Source: HIMB114 sp052048155
GTDB lineage: Bacteria; Pseudomonadota; Alphaproteobacteria; Pelagibacterales; Pelagibacteraceae
Assembly: GCF_052048155.1 (NCBI RefSeq)
Contig: NZ_JBNAIK010000007.1
Location: forward strand, 1 to 64,000
DNA: 64,000 nucleotides
Direction: 5' to 3'
This document shows, in pieces, positions 37,348 through 47,900 of this stretch. Every line of letters starts with the position of its first letter. Position 1 is the stretch's first letter. The notes below the pieces were generated by a model that made no database searches, was not told the origin of the DNA, and saw only the letters and a list, made by a program, of their open reading frames with translations. Position numbers and translations under genes: made by a program.

Positions 37348-38631
37348 ATGGCAACATTTGCATACTCAGGTGTCCAGGCTGGAAAAAGGGTTAATGGAGA
37401 AATTAACGCTTCTGATCCAAAAGCAGCTTCTTTAGCTCTTCGACAAAAAAAAATTATTGTAACTGGAATAAAAAAAGCAACTGCAAGTAAAAATAAAACT
37501 AATGAGATTGTTGATATTCCAGTAAGTAATGCACCAATTATTTTTAAAGGTGGTCAGATTTATTTAAACTTTGGACCCTGGGCAACTGTTCCAGCGAAAG
37601 AACTACTTCAATTTACAAAAAAAGTATCAACCATGATTAAGGCCGGCCTTCCAATTTTAGAGTCTATTATGATGATTAGAGATCAAACTGTACATATGAA
37701 AATGAAAATGACAGCTCATAATATTGTTAAAGATTTAAATTCTGGAATGAACTTAACAGATGCTTTTAAAAAACATCCAAAAATTTTTGATAATATATAT
37801 ATTAATATGATTTCAGCAGGAGAAGCTAGTGGTAAGTTAGATGAATTTTTAATTAAGCTAGTTGAACTTTTAGAGAAAAATCAAAAAATTAAATCAGGTA
37901 TTAAAAGCGCTCTTTTTTACCCAATCATGCTTCTTACAGTTGCAACCACAATTACCATATTCATGTTATGGAAAGTAGTTCCAGTCTTTGAAAAGATGTA
38001 TGCAAATATGGGAGTTAAATTACCTGGTCCAACTTTAATTATAGTAGATGCAAGTCGGTTTATTGCAGATGGAGGTAATATATTAAGAATTGCAATTACT
38101 ATTTTTGTAGTCAGGTTTATTTACAAATTTTTATATAACAACATTGAAAGTTTTAGGCACATGATGCATAAAAGATTTTTAAAATTTCCTTTATTTGGAG
38201 ATTTAATTATCAAGTCTACAGTTTCCAGAATGTGTATGATTATGGAAAACCTGACGAGAGCCGGTGTAAGCATTATAGAAACTTTAAGAATTGCTCAAAC
38301 AGTCACAACTAATTTAGTTTTTGCATATGCTATAGAGAGAATTTCAAAAAAAATTGTAACAGGTCAGACATTGTCAGAACTATTAAAAAATGAAACACAT
38401 GTATTTCCTCTGGCTTTATCCCAACTTACGGCGGTTGGTGAAAAAACAGGAAATATGGAAGAAATGTTTAAATCTATTGCTGTATATTATGAAGAAGAAT
38501 TTGATGGTGTTGTTGCCGCTTTATCATCAATCATCGAACCTTTAATGATTGTGGTAATTGGTGCTATTATAGGTTTATTGATGGTGGCCTTGTACCTTCC
38601 AATATTCAGCGTGGGTCAGGCTGTTGGCTGA
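37348..38631 (+). CDS. pilC: Type IV pilus inner-membrane platform protein PilC
   Basis: 427 aa, two GspF domains. Seen: FAYSGVQAGKRVNGEINASD at the N-terminus, LLQFTKKVSTMIKAGLPILESI, MISAGEASGKLDEFLIKL, membrane helices around VATTITIFMLWKVVPVF and at the C-terminus, MIMENLTRAGVSIIETLRIA, and TAVGEKTGNMEEMFKSIAVYYEEEFD. It couples PilB and PilT to the growing fibre. It starts 3 nt after pilB. Confidence 0.95.
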   Translation: MATFAYSGVQAGKRVNGEINASDPKAASLALRQKKIIVTGIKKATASKNKTNEIVDIPVSNAPIIFKGGQIYLNFGPWATVPAKELLQFTKKVSTMIKAGLPILESIMMIRDQTVHMKMKMTAHNIVKDLNSGMNLTDAFKKHPKIFDNIYINMISAGEASGKLDEFLIKLVELLEKNQKIKSGIKSALFYPIMLLTVATTITIFMLWKVVPVFEKMYANMGVKLPGPTLIIVDASRFIADGGNILRIAITIFVVRFIYKFLYNNIESFRHMMHKRFLKFPLFGDLIIKSTVSRMCMIMENLTRAGVSIIETLRIAQTVTTNLVFAYAIERISKKIVTGQTLSELLKNETHVFPLALSQLTAVGEKTGNMEEMFKSIAVYYEEEFDGVVAALSSIIEPLMIVVIGAIIGLLMVALYLPIFSVGQAVG

Positions 38632-38987
38632 TTTTTTTTATCTAAAATAAAAGAAACTATAATAGATATTAAAGCTGCTCCAAGTCCAGTTGTAACCGCT
38701 TCAGTGTAGTGAGCTCCAAAATGTGTTGGATGGGTAAAATAATCAATTATCCCAGTAGCTAAAAAAACGTACCCTGCTAAAAAATATTTATTCTGCATAA
38801 GTTTAGAAGTTAGCAAGGTAACTAATGCAAAGCCTCCGGCACATACCAATCCTACTTTGGAAGCGATTATAAAATGTTTCATCGAAATTAGTAAAATTTT
38901 TCCCGAAACCATATTGACCATGCATGAAAAAGTTACCATAAGGTAAACCCGAAGGAAAAACTTAGTTTTTAAAATTGACCAATTCAT
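38616..38987 (-). CDS. Uncharacterised small integral membrane protein
   Basis: About 123 aa from the ATG at 38987; the frame extends to 39023 but that would overlap the opposite pilin start. About four membrane helices are predicted by eye (FFLRVYLMVTFSCMVNMV, VGLVCAGGFALVTLLTS, FLAGYVFLATGIIDYF, GLGAALISIIVSFIL). HPTHFGAHYTEAVTTG forms a polar, His-containing loop. No family recognised. It is the only reverse-strand gene within the pilus operon and overlaps pilC by 16 nt. Confidence 0.6.
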   Translation of the reverse strand: MNWSILKTKFFLRVYLMVTFSCMVNMVSGKILLISMKHFIIASKVGLVCAGGFALVTLLTSKLMQNKYFLAGYVFLATGIIDYFTHPTHFGAHYTEAVTTGLGAALISIIVSFILDKKNQPTA

Positions 38988-39012
38988 TATAAAAAAACAT
39001 ACTATAATAAAT

Positions 39013-39585
39013 ATGAATCGCAATGGTTTTAGTATTCTCGAATTATTAGTTGTTATTGCAGTTGCTTCAATTGTCGTTGGAATTGGCCTCCCAGCAATAA
39101 ATAATTTTGGTGTTAGTGAAAATTATCAAGGAGATATTTCAATTGTTAGGTCTCAATTTAATTTGGTTCGACAAATGGCCATGGAGGATGGAAATGCATA
39201 TCGAATTAAGATTGTAAATAATGATACAGATAATACTGCTGAATTAGAAGTGTATAGAGATGAAAGTTTAAATCGTTTTAATACAGAATTTCACAAAGAC
39301 TCTTCTCCACCTTGTTCAAGTTTTTCTGGAGTAGGAAATAATGGTGCTAAAGTTGATGATTTAACGAAAGACCTTGAGCATTTTACGATAAAAAAATGTA
39401 CATCATTAACAGGAAACTGCACTGCTGTATCAAATGCAAATAATTATTTTTGTATATTACCTAATGCAACCATGCCTGAAAATGCTAGAGGATCAATAAC
39501 TGCTTCAAACCGAGCAGGTGGTAAAGCTGATTTTTTAAATGTGTATTCATCAGGTTTTTTTAATATTGGAGATAGGATTGATTAA
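39013..39585 (+). CDS. Minor pilin, FimT/GspH-like
   Basis: 190 aa. Type III (prepilin) signal NRNG/FSILELLVVIAVASIVVG with Glu at +5. The pattern ISIVRSQFNLVRQMAMEDGNAYRIKI after the helix is that of FimT/GspH pseudopilins. Two to four cysteines in the C-terminal part (PPCSS, KKCTSLTGNC, YFCIL) may pair. FimT-type minor pilins prime assembly or bind DNA in other species. It begins a four-gene minor pilin block. Confidence 0.88.
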   Translation: MNRNGFSILELLVVIAVASIVVGIGLPAINNFGVSENYQGDISIVRSQFNLVRQMAMEDGNAYRIKIVNNDTDNTAELEVYRDESLNRFNTEFHKDSSPPCSSFSGVGNNGAKVDDLTKDLEHFTIKKCTSLTGNCTAVSNANNYFCILPNATMPENARGSITASNRAGGKADFLNVYSSGFFNIGDRID

Positions 39586-40402
39586 AAATAAATTTAAAAA
39601 ACAAAAAGGTTTATCCATTATTGAAGCCATTACCGCTTCAACAATACTTGCGGTATCAGTTATTGTGTTTATGACATTGCAGTCTGAGCAAGAAAAACGT
39701 TTCACTCTTCTTAGAAAATTTGACAAAGCAGCTTATGCTGTAGATTTAGTTTTTGAAGAATTGAATGCAGTTTATGCACCAAAACCAAATCAATATGGAG
39801 ATCCAGTTGTTTTTCAAAATACAAATCCCTCTGGAGGATCAACTCAATCAATTGTGATTAGTGCCTTAACATCAGTTCCTGAAGTTGGAGATCGATTTGT
39901 AATAGCTGGAGTACCTGGCACTTATGAAATTACAGCTGCTACAAGTTTAACAAATACAAGATCAACTTTAACTGTAAAAAGGTCAGATATTCCAGATACA
40001 TCACCAAACCTAAGTTTAGCTAGTAATGCTGTTGCTAACGCTAAACTTACATTCACTTTAAATGCAAATGGATCTTTGGATCCATATGATGATTTAGACT
40101 TATTAAAGTATCAAGACAGTACTTACAAATCCTCTTTGTCATCAGATCTAGTTACAAGTTTAGAAAAGTGGGGCGATCTTTTAAACAATCATTTAGGTCG
40201 TGCACTAACAGATGATAAGAGGTTAATTGAGGTTGATGAGGTTACCGTAAATATTCCCGTTGACGATAATAATGATGGGGTAACAGATCAAGTCAGTGGA
40301 GTAGATCAATTTACATCCGTCAATAAGACTCAAGTTACAATTACAATTAAACAAGATAATATCACAGAGATATTTAGGAGACATTATACCAATGGTTCTT
40401 AA
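39578..40402 (+). CDS. Minor pilin, PilV/MshD-like
   Basis: 274 aa from a TTG at 39578 preceded by GGAG at 39568; an upstream ATG at 39539 would add a non-pilin leader. Leader ends KKQKG/LSIIEAITASTILAVSV, with Glu at +5. The body is a beta-rich domain with no cysteines and a calcium-site-like DDNNDGVTD loop near the C-terminus. The start overlaps the stop of the FimT-like gene by 8 nt. Confidence 0.82.
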   Translation: MIKNKFKKQKGLSIIEAITASTILAVSVIVFMTLQSEQEKRFTLLRKFDKAAYAVDLVFEELNAVYAPKPNQYGDPVVFQNTNPSGGSTQSIVISALTSVPEVGDRFVIAGVPGTYEITAATSLTNTRSTLTVKRSDIPDTSPNLSLASNAVANAKLTFTLNANGSLDPYDDLDLLKYQDSTYKSSLSSDLVTSLEKWGDLLNNHLGRALTDDKRLIEVDEVTVNIPVDDNNDGVTDQVSGVDQFTSVNKTQVTITIKQDNITEIFRRHYTNGS

Positions 40403-41024
40403 TAATAATCCTAAATTTCAAAAGGGTATGTCATTAGCTGAAGCATTGATGGCCGTGATAATTTCAACTATTGTGATGGGTACTGCCTATTTTATTTATA
40501 ACAATTTCCAACAAACATTTGTAAGACAACTAAATCATAGCGTTATTAAACAAGAAGTACGATTTGCAATTCATTCGTTACAACTAGATTTAAGAATGGC
40601 GGGGTACAAACACATAGACTCTACTTCAGATATAACGGACGCAAATGCAATTCGATTATTTGACACTTCAAATAACGCAGTTTCTGATGGCAATGATGCA
40701 GATCGTGTTTCTGCTTGTTTTGATCATGAAAATAATGATGGAACAGTTCAAAGAAAAATCGTTGAATATGAAATTGGAACTGAACAATCCAGTGATACTG
40801 AAAAAACTATTTTAAAAAAAAGAGTTTATGATTCTAATAACTGTAACTTAAATGATGATGATACTATGCCTTTATCTTGGGAACCGGTAGCTAAAAATTT
40901 TAAAAAATTTAAAATTCAAAAAAAAAATAATATTTTAAATTTTGATATTGAACTTGAAGATCCTGGAAAAAAAATTGTTGAAAAATATAATGCTGCAGCA
41001 TTTATGAGGAATGTGAGTTATTAA
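40392..41024 (+). CDS. Minor pilin, PilW-like
   Basis: 210 aa. Leader ...KFQKG/MSLAEALMAVIISTIVMG with Glu at +5, then IKQEVRFAIHSLQLDLRMAGYKHID, the PilW hallmark. Two cysteines lie in the C-terminal domain (SACFDHENNDG, SNNCNLND). The start overlaps the previous gene by 11 nt and the stop overlaps the next ATG, so the four genes are coupled. Confidence 0.86.
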   Translation: MVLNNNPKFQKGMSLAEALMAVIISTIVMGTAYFIYNNFQQTFVRQLNHSVIKQEVRFAIHSLQLDLRMAGYKHIDSTSDITDANAIRLFDTSNNAVSDGNDADRVSACFDHENNDGTVQRKIVEYEIGTEQSSDTEKTILKKRVYDSNNCNLNDDDTMPLSWEPVAKNFKKFKIQKKNNILNFDIELEDPGKKIVEKYNAAAFMRNVSY

Positions 41025-42889
41025 TGAAAAATAATCAAAAAGGTTTTGTTCTTGTTTTTGTAATTGCAGTGGTTGCTGCACTCTCTTTGATGACAGCATC
41101 AATGAATTTTTATTATGATAATGCATTAAAATCTACGACAAGAAATAGTGTGTATCAGCAAATCAAACTTGCATCAGAAACAGGTGTTCAGGCAGCGAAG
41201 AACTGGTTACTTACAGAGATGAATAAAGATCAGTTTTCTTTACTTGATATCCAAAATAATTCGCACATTGATAATTCGAATAACCAATGCCTAAACCGTC
41301 ATGGCTACACAGATAGTACAAAAGATATTCATTTTACCAAATGGATCAAAGGTAATTTAGGAACAGATTCTAAATTTGCTGGCATAGAATATGAAGTTTT
41401 TGTTCAAAGATATGCTGATAATATCAGATCTTTATATTTTGGCGGTTTTGGTCCTGGCGGAGCTACAAATGGTTTAGGTGAATCACGTTCAGGTGCTTAT
41501 GTAAGAAAGTTTAAAGATTTTCCAGATGATCAGTTCACAGTTGAAATGTGGGTTTATAACGACAAGGATGATGTGAATTATAATATGCATGCCTGGGAGT
41601 ACGGACGGTACTGGGATGTTGTTTTAAAAGTAATTAATAATAATTCTTACGATCATAAATATTCTCCAAGAATTGGTGCATACGAATTATCATCAACTGA
41701 CCCTGCAAATAATTTAAATGTCGTAAGAAAACAATGGACACATCTTGCCTGGGTTTGGGACGGAGGATCTGGAACAGGTAATACTAGAATATATCAAAAC
41801 GGATCATTAACTGGCACTTGGAACGCAAGTTTTACAAATAATGACACAAGTTATGGAACAGACGCAAGTGGATCGAATTTGTTACCAAATCAAAATGATG
41901 ATGGTGATACGAGTGTAGATTATTTACCATTAGTTATTGGTAATGGGCTTAATGGTTTTGATGAAGGGACGACAGGAGATACGGTTACTACAGCAAAAAA
42001 CAATGGTGTAGAGTTTCAAGGTGTGCCTTGGCTAGGTAATATTACGGAAGTTAGAATTTGGAGCAATTCAAGAACACAATCAAACATAGCTGATAATTAT
42101 AGAACAAGGTTAACAGGATCAGAACCTAATTTGGTGAGTTATTATAAATTTAATGAAGGGAGCGGGAGTACTGTAAATGATAATGCGACCAAAGCTGATG
42201 CTGACAAAAATCATTTAACTGTCATGGGACTTAGTTTGACAGGTGACAATCAAACAAAATGGCAATCAACATTTGCAAAATACCCGTTAGTAACTGATCA
42301 TAATGATACTCCAGAGATAAACGTTCCTCCAGGTGAGGATGTTGCTTATTACAGAATTTTATCGTGCGGTAGAGGACCCGATGGACAACTTATACCATTA
42401 GAATCAATTGTTTCTGCCCCTGTGGTAAAAGGTGATATTGGTACCGAAGGAGAGGTTGGAACTACACTTGCAGATTATGGTTTTACTCAAACTCAAGTTC
42501 CTAATACCGTAGAATTTAATTTTTTCACTGATGGTTCTTCAAATTCAATTTATATGAATAATGAGGATCGTATTCATATTACCAATATTCCAACGGGATG
42601 GACGGTAAATCAAGCTTTTGATGGTAATGCAACACCGCTTCGAATTACACCACAAGCTGGAATTACTATGGATCAATTTAAACAGGGTTTGACCAATGTT
42701 TTTTATGATAGTTGCGGTAAAGAGCATGACTGTGGCAACAATCCAGAAACTTATACTCCAGGAGTAAGAAGAGTTAGAGTTCAGCTTAATTATACAAATC
42801 CACTTTTTAATGAAACCCACGGATTTACAAAAAATCTTTCTGCTAGAGAAAAAGTAATTTTAACCCCGGTATCTTGGAGAATAAGATAA
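41024..42889 (+). CDS. PilX-like minor pilin fused to a LamG-type adhesin domain
   Basis: 621 aa. N-terminus NNQKGFVLVFVIAVVAALSLMTASMNFYY resembles PilX, with no Glu at +5. After about residue 130 comes a concanavalin A-like (LamG) domain: SLYFGGFGPGG, FTVEMWVYNDKD, QWTHLAWVWDGGSGTGNTRIYQNG, LGNITEVRIWSNSRTQSNI, LVSYYKFNEGSGSTVND. A second beta domain with cysteines (LSCGRGPDG, DSCGKEHDCGNN) closes the chain. LamG domains bind carbohydrates or proteins, so this is a candidate pilus-tip adhesin. MshQ in MSHA systems is a loose analogue. Confidence 0.82.
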   Translation: MKNNQKGFVLVFVIAVVAALSLMTASMNFYYDNALKSTTRNSVYQQIKLASETGVQAAKNWLLTEMNKDQFSLLDIQNNSHIDNSNNQCLNRHGYTDSTKDIHFTKWIKGNLGTDSKFAGIEYEVFVQRYADNIRSLYFGGFGPGGATNGLGESRSGAYVRKFKDFPDDQFTVEMWVYNDKDDVNYNMHAWEYGRYWDVVLKVINNNSYDHKYSPRIGAYELSSTDPANNLNVVRKQWTHLAWVWDGGSGTGNTRIYQNGSLTGTWNASFTNNDTSYGTDASGSNLLPNQNDDGDTSVDYLPLVIGNGLNGFDEGTTGDTVTTAKNNGVEFQGVPWLGNITEVRIWSNSRTQSNIADNYRTRLTGSEPNLVSYYKFNEGSGSTVNDNATKADADKNHLTVMGLSLTGDNQTKWQSTFAKYPLVTDHNDTPEINVPPGEDVAYYRILSCGRGPDGQLIPLESIVSAPVVKGDIGTEGEVGTTLADYGFTQTQVPNTVEFNFFTDGSSNSIYMNNEDRIHITNIPTGWTVNQAFDGNATPLRITPQAGITMDQFKQGLTNVFYDSCGKEHDCGNNPETYTPGVRRVRVQLNYTNPLFNETHGFTKNLSAREKVILTPVSWRIR

Positions 42890-42909
42890 ATTTTGCTATA
42901 GAGATAATT

Positions 42910-43572
42910 ATGAATCAAAGAGGATTTTCTTTAGTAGAGTTATTGGTTGTAGTTGCAATTATAGGGGTGCTAGCTTCAGTAGGAGTTGTTGGTTATGATC
43001 GATATGTTGAAAGTACAAAAAGAAAGGTTTTAGACCAGAACTATGAAAAGATTTTGAGAATGATGGAAACGGAGGCGACTATTGTAAGAAATGAATTGGG
43101 TAGCGCTGTAGATGAATATAATGTTAGCGGTACTGCAACTGGTAACAAAATTTCAGGCGATACAACTTGTCATGAATTTTTAGTTTCAATGAAAAAGTTT
43201 TTAAATCAAGATAATGATGCATTTAAAAATCCATACAGAACAGACAAAACAAGTATAACAGTTGATAATGCTGGATGGACAACACATCAACCAGGCATGA
43301 TCTCTTTTTTTTGTTATAAGTCCAGTGGGGGATATGGATCTGGTGGAGGGTGTCCAATGATACAAGCAAGATTTAGAGTGATTGTTTATTATGATCCAAA
43401 AAGTAAAAATGATAATGTAAATCCTAAATATTCACATAAATCAATTGGCACATTTATAAATAATGTAGCATCTGCTCAAGCAGATTGTGGCTGGAGTCAA
43501 ACTGAACATGGTAACTGGCATACCGGTGCAGATGCGATTGATACTGATGCCGCATATACACCAGGAAGTTAG
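42910..43572 (+). CDS. Type IV pilin, array copy 1
   Basis: 220 aa from the ATG at 42910; upstream in-frame codons belong to the previous gene's end. Leader MNQRG, then FSLVELLVVVAIIGVLASVG. C-terminal domain shares with the other array pilins: NELGSAV, TTC, FKNPY, SITVD, HQPGMISFFC, and GSGGGCP. Three or more cysteines are conserved in spacing. It opens the array, 20 nt after the LamG pilin. Confidence 0.93.
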   Translation: MNQRGFSLVELLVVVAIIGVLASVGVVGYDRYVESTKRKVLDQNYEKILRMMETEATIVRNELGSAVDEYNVSGTATGNKISGDTTCHEFLVSMKKFLNQDNDAFKNPYRTDKTSITVDNAGWTTHQPGMISFFCYKSSGGYGSGGGCPMIQARFRVIVYYDPKSKNDNVNPKYSHKSIGTFINNVASAQADCGWSQTEHGNWHTGADAIDTDAAYTPGS

Positions 43573-43589
43573 TCTATATATTACATTTA

Positions 43590-44366
43590 ATGCAAAAAGG
43601 ATTTTCTTTAGTTGAACTTTTAGTTGTTGTGGCCATTATTGGCGTATTAGCTGGGGTTGGAGTTGTAGGGTACGACCGATATGTTGAAAACGCTAAGTTG
43701 AAAGTTTTTGAACAAAATGTTCAAACCATATTAAAAGCAGTTGATTTTGAATACACTGTTATCTCAAACGAACTATCTTCAGCAATGAATGAAATAGCTC
43801 CAGATGGTACTGCAACAGGAAATAAAATTTCAACTAGTTCAACTTGTGCACATTTTGTTTTTTCGGTGAAAGAGCATTTCAAAGACATGGTCAATCCATG
43901 GTTTCCTAATAAAAAAATGATTACAGTAGACTCCGAGTATCGTGGTCAGCATAAAAAAGGTATGGTTCAAATTATGTGTAATCGCTCTACGCCAAGTGGT
44001 AACGGTTTTAGAAAAGGATGGAATTGTCCAGTTGAGAGTTCAAATTTTCAAGTCTATGCACATTATAGAGACGGAACAACATATGCATCTGAAGGCTATA
44101 CAGAGTCCGGAGACTCTTCAGAATTTGTCGCCAGATCAAATGCTGATAGTTCAATAATTGGAATTTCTTACAATAGAGGTTTAACTAATTTAACTAGAGC
44201 AGGCTATTCATCATCGCAGATTTGGGATAACAATGGAGCTACAGGTTTTGCCAACGGTCCGTTTATGCAGCCAGCTGCGGGGGAAACTTTATGCGGATCA
44301 ACAAATGGTGGAATTGCTTGGGAGATTGGAACAAATTATATGATCTCCACTGACGCGGATTATTAG
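43590..44366 (+). CDS. Type IV pilin, array copy 2
   Basis: 258 aa. Leader MQKG and FSLVELLVVVAIIGVLAGVG. Shared blocks: NELSSAM, SSTC, VNPW, MITVD, HKKGMVQIMC, GWNCPV, and a C-terminal ISTDADY. It is 17 nt from copy 1 and probably in one transcript with it. The extra 40 or so residues near the C-terminus are Gly/Ser/Asn-rich and unique to this copy. Confidence 0.93.
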   Translation: MQKGFSLVELLVVVAIIGVLAGVGVVGYDRYVENAKLKVFEQNVQTILKAVDFEYTVISNELSSAMNEIAPDGTATGNKISTSSTCAHFVFSVKEHFKDMVNPWFPNKKMITVDSEYRGQHKKGMVQIMCNRSTPSGNGFRKGWNCPVESSNFQVYAHYRDGTTYASEGYTESGDSSEFVARSNADSSIIGISYNRGLTNLTRAGYSSSQIWDNNGATGFANGPFMQPAAGETLCGSTNGGIAWEIGTNYMISTDADY

Positions 44367-44403
44367 TCTATTAGAAATTTTTAAATTCATATATAATTAA
44401 TTT

Positions 44404-44760
44404 ATGGCAAAAATACTTTTAGTTGAAGATAATGAGATGAATAGAGATATGTTATCGAGACGATTAATAAAAAAAGGTTTTGAAGTTGATATGGCGATAG
44501 ATGGTGAAGAGGGTTATAATAAAGGAAAATTGCCAAATTATAATGTGATTTTAATGGATATGAGCTTGCCAAAGATGGATGGTTGGGAAATTACGCAAAA
44601 ATTAAGATCAGAGGGAATAAAAACTCCAATCATTGCTTTAACTGCACACGCGCTAGAGTCTGATAAAAAAAAATGTTTAGATGCTGGCTGTGATGAATTT
44701 GATACAAAGCCAGTTGAACTTCCAAGATTATTAGAAAAAATTAATAAATTTATATCTTAA
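44404..44760 (+). CDS. Single-domain response regulator (CheY/DivK type)
   Basis: 118 aa receiver only. Acid pocket VEDNEMN, phospho-acceptor in VILMDMSLPKMDGWEIT (Asp about residue 52), Thr in ALTAHALES and Lys in FDTKPVEL. There is no output domain, so it acts through protein contacts. It follows pilin copy 2 by 37 nt and is coupled to the tiny membrane protein gene. The hybrid kinase on the opposite strand is its natural candidate partner. Confidence 0.93.
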   Translation: MAKILLVEDNEMNRDMLSRRLIKKGFEVDMAIDGEEGYNKGKLPNYNVILMDMSLPKMDGWEITQKLRSEGIKTPIIALTAHALESDKKKCLDAGCDEFDTKPVELPRLLEKINKFIS

Positions 44761-44927
44761 TGGCAGAGTTAATATTCATATCTTTGGTTGTTGTTATTTT
44801 GATTTTTTTAGTTTATCGAATTGAAATTGGTCTTCGAAGAATTCTTTATGTTGTTGAGAGAAATGGAAGAAATATTCAAGATATTTTAAAAAAACAACAA
44901 CTTGGTTCAGATGATAAAAAAAATTAG
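44760..44927 (+). CDS. Very small single-helix membrane protein
   Basis: 55 aa, ATG at 44760 overlapping the response regulator stop (TAATG). An N-terminal helix (LIFISLVVVILIFLVYRIEI) is followed by an amphipathic basic segment LRRILYVVERNGRNIQDIL and a polar tail. The tight coupling and the clean membrane segment argue that it is real. Its end overlaps the convergent kinase by 4 nt. Function unknown; it might tether or modulate the adjacent regulator. Confidence 0.6.
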   Translation: MAELIFISLVVVILIFLVYRIEIGLRRILYVVERNGRNIQDILKKQQLGSDDKKN

Positions 44928-47900
44928 TTTTTTTCTATAACTAAGTTATTTACTAATTCTTTTATTACCCTTTCTCCAAGATCAGTTTTTTGAATAATTA
45001 AAGATACATCTTTTTCGATGTTTATGACTTCATCAGAATTTAAATCTTTTGCAGTAAGAACGATAATCGGAATATCTTTTAATTGATTATATTCTTTAAT
45101 TCTTGTCAAAAATTCAAATCCATCCATTACAGGCATCATCAAATCCAGAATAATTCCATCAACTGGTTTGGCGTGAAGCTTTTCAATCGCATCTTTACCA
45201 TTATGTGCTTCTGAAAAATTAAAGTTATAATCTTTCAAATGTCTTTTTACGATATCACGATTATCCTTTAGATCATCAATAATCATAATATTATTGTTTT
45301 TCATTTTTTCTTTTTGTTTTGTTATTGCATCAATTAATTTATTTCGGTCGACTGGTTTTTTTAAATAATCGTCTGCACCTAATCCTTTTGCAGTATTGTC
45401 ATCATCTAACATAGAGATCATAATCACAGGGGTATCTTTAAACTTTATATATTCTCTTAATGCTTTAAGGGTTTCCCAACCACTTTTTTTAGGCATCATA
45501 ATATCAAGGGTGATCAAATGAGGATTTTTTTGATTTGCAATTTCTATTGCCTCATCTCCATTTGAAGCAGTCAAGACAATATACCCTTCTTTTTCTAAGT
45601 TTCTTTTAATTAAATCTCTTGCTGATTTATCATCATCAACAACTAAAATTATTTTTTTTCCAGTTTCAATCTCTTCATTATTTTTTACATCTTCTGTAAT
45701 GCTCTCAGACGTTGATATATTTTTTGGAATAGTTACTGTAAACGTTGATCCTTTTCCAATTTCACTTTCAAGTTTTATTGATCCACCCATTAACTCACTA
45801 AATTTTTTAACAAGAGATAATCCTAACCCTGTTCCACCATATTTTCTTGTTGTGGAGCTATCTGCTTGACCAAATTCTTCGAATACTTTTGCAGCTTTAT
45901 CTTTTTCAATTCCTATTCCAGTATCTTGAACATAAAAACTTAAAAAATTGTTATCATATTGATAGGTTTTATAACCTAACGTAATCGTTCCATTTTCTGT
46001 AAATTTTGCAGCATTGGAAATTAAGTTAAATAGAATTTGTTTAATTTTGACACTATCACCAGTGATACCTTGGATGCTTTCATCTTTTATGATTTTTAAG
46101 GTGTTTCCATTTTTGGTAACAAGTGCATTGCTTGTATCTGCTACTTCTTGAGCTAATGAGGTAAAATTAATATCTTGTATATCAAGCTCCATTTTCCCAG
46201 CTTCAATTTTAGAAATATCTAAAATGTCATTTATTAATTGAAGTAAGTGTTTTCCAGCAGAATTAATTTTTTTAAGATCAGGAATATATTCTTGATGCTG
46301 ATTATCTGTTGCATCCTCAGTTAAAATTTCGCTATAACCAATAATCGCATTCATCGGAGTTCTAAGTTCATGGCTCATGTTAGCCAAAAAAGCACTCTTT
46401 GCTTTGTTTGCTTGTTCAGCCTCTTCTTTTAAAACACTTACAGTTTGTTTATCTTTTTCTCTTCGGATGACATCTGTTTCAACAGCATTTACCATTTCAT
46501 TAAATGACTTAGATAATTCACCTATTTCATCTCTTGTCTGAACGCGCGCTCTTTCACTATAATATCCAAGCTTAATTCTCTCCGAGACTTCAATTAGCTT
46601 CCTTAATGGTTTTAATAGACCTAAGATTAAATAGGTCGTTAAAGCAAATGCCAGTAACAGCGCAACCAAAACTGCAGATGACATATTAATAAATAGGTTT
46701 CGAATTGGTCCAAAGAGCTCACTAGTTTGCATTTCAGTAACAAGAGCATACTTAATGTTTTTAAACTCAAACAAAGTATAAGATGATAAGACTTCTTTAT
46801 TTTGAATATTAGACGAAACTCTTAGTCCAGTCTCACGATCAAAAGCCATATCAACAGACTCGTTTTCAACTTTTAAAAGAAGATTTGAAGTGGTTAAATT
46901 TTTTATTCTATTTATATTTTTTTTGTTATTTTGATCGGTAATTGATTTAAAAAATGTTTCTTTATCCTGAATATATAATCTAAGGTCTGATCTTAGTAAT
47001 AAATCTTCACCAACAAGATAAGAGTTTCCAGTAAGACCTAAACCAATCTTTTTCCATTGATAATTGTTAGCCATCACTCGATTTAAATTGTCAGCTTTAA
47101 TTTGCGCAGCAAATACTCCATTAAAATCACCATCTGCAGTAAAAATGGGCGCCATTACAAATGCAGCAGGCGCAAAGTATGAGGGGCCGTATCTTTCAAA
47201 ATCTGTAAAATAAACTTCAGGTTCTTTAAACGCATTACTTTCGTATTCATTTACAATTTTTTTTGCCATTTTAGCAAAATTTGTATCTTTATGAGGACCG
47301 TCTTTTAAACTTGTGGCATAATCAGTTTCTTTAAACACCGAATACACAATTTGTAGATTTTCTTTAGAGATTAAAAATACATCATAAAAATTATTTAAAT
47401 CATTAAATTGCTTGAACTTATCATGATATTTTGGATGGGTTACCAAGTTATACTTTGTACCATCGTTTAAATAATAAATTTTATCTTTAAAACCCGTCGG
47501 GTGATCAGGGTTATTTAGATAGGCATTTTGTAAATAAAGTGTTTGATCTTGTTGTTCTCCGAATGCGTAAGCTACTTTTAAGAAAAGATCTAACTGGGTT
47601 TGATCTACATCTTTAAATTCATTTTGAATTCTAAATTTGTACTGATCCTCGTAAAAAATTCTTACATTTTTTTTTAAATCTTCTTTTTGAAATTCTGTAA
47701 TTTTAATTTCTTTGTAAGATTTTTCAAAATCACTCAAAGCCATTTTTGTATCAAGCGATTGGCTTTTTGATAAAATTAAATTTTCTAAACTTTTATAGTA
47801 TTCATTAAGCGTTTCTAGCTGTCTATCTCTTAGGTTATTTAGTAAAGAAGATTTTTCATTTTTGACATCATTAGAATATTGTACGAAAGTAAAAGTTCCA

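Noticed and set aside
43942..44157. Overlapping 71-aa frame inside pilin copy 2
   Set aside because: It lies wholly inside a well-supported pilin in another frame, with no start signal or family similarity.
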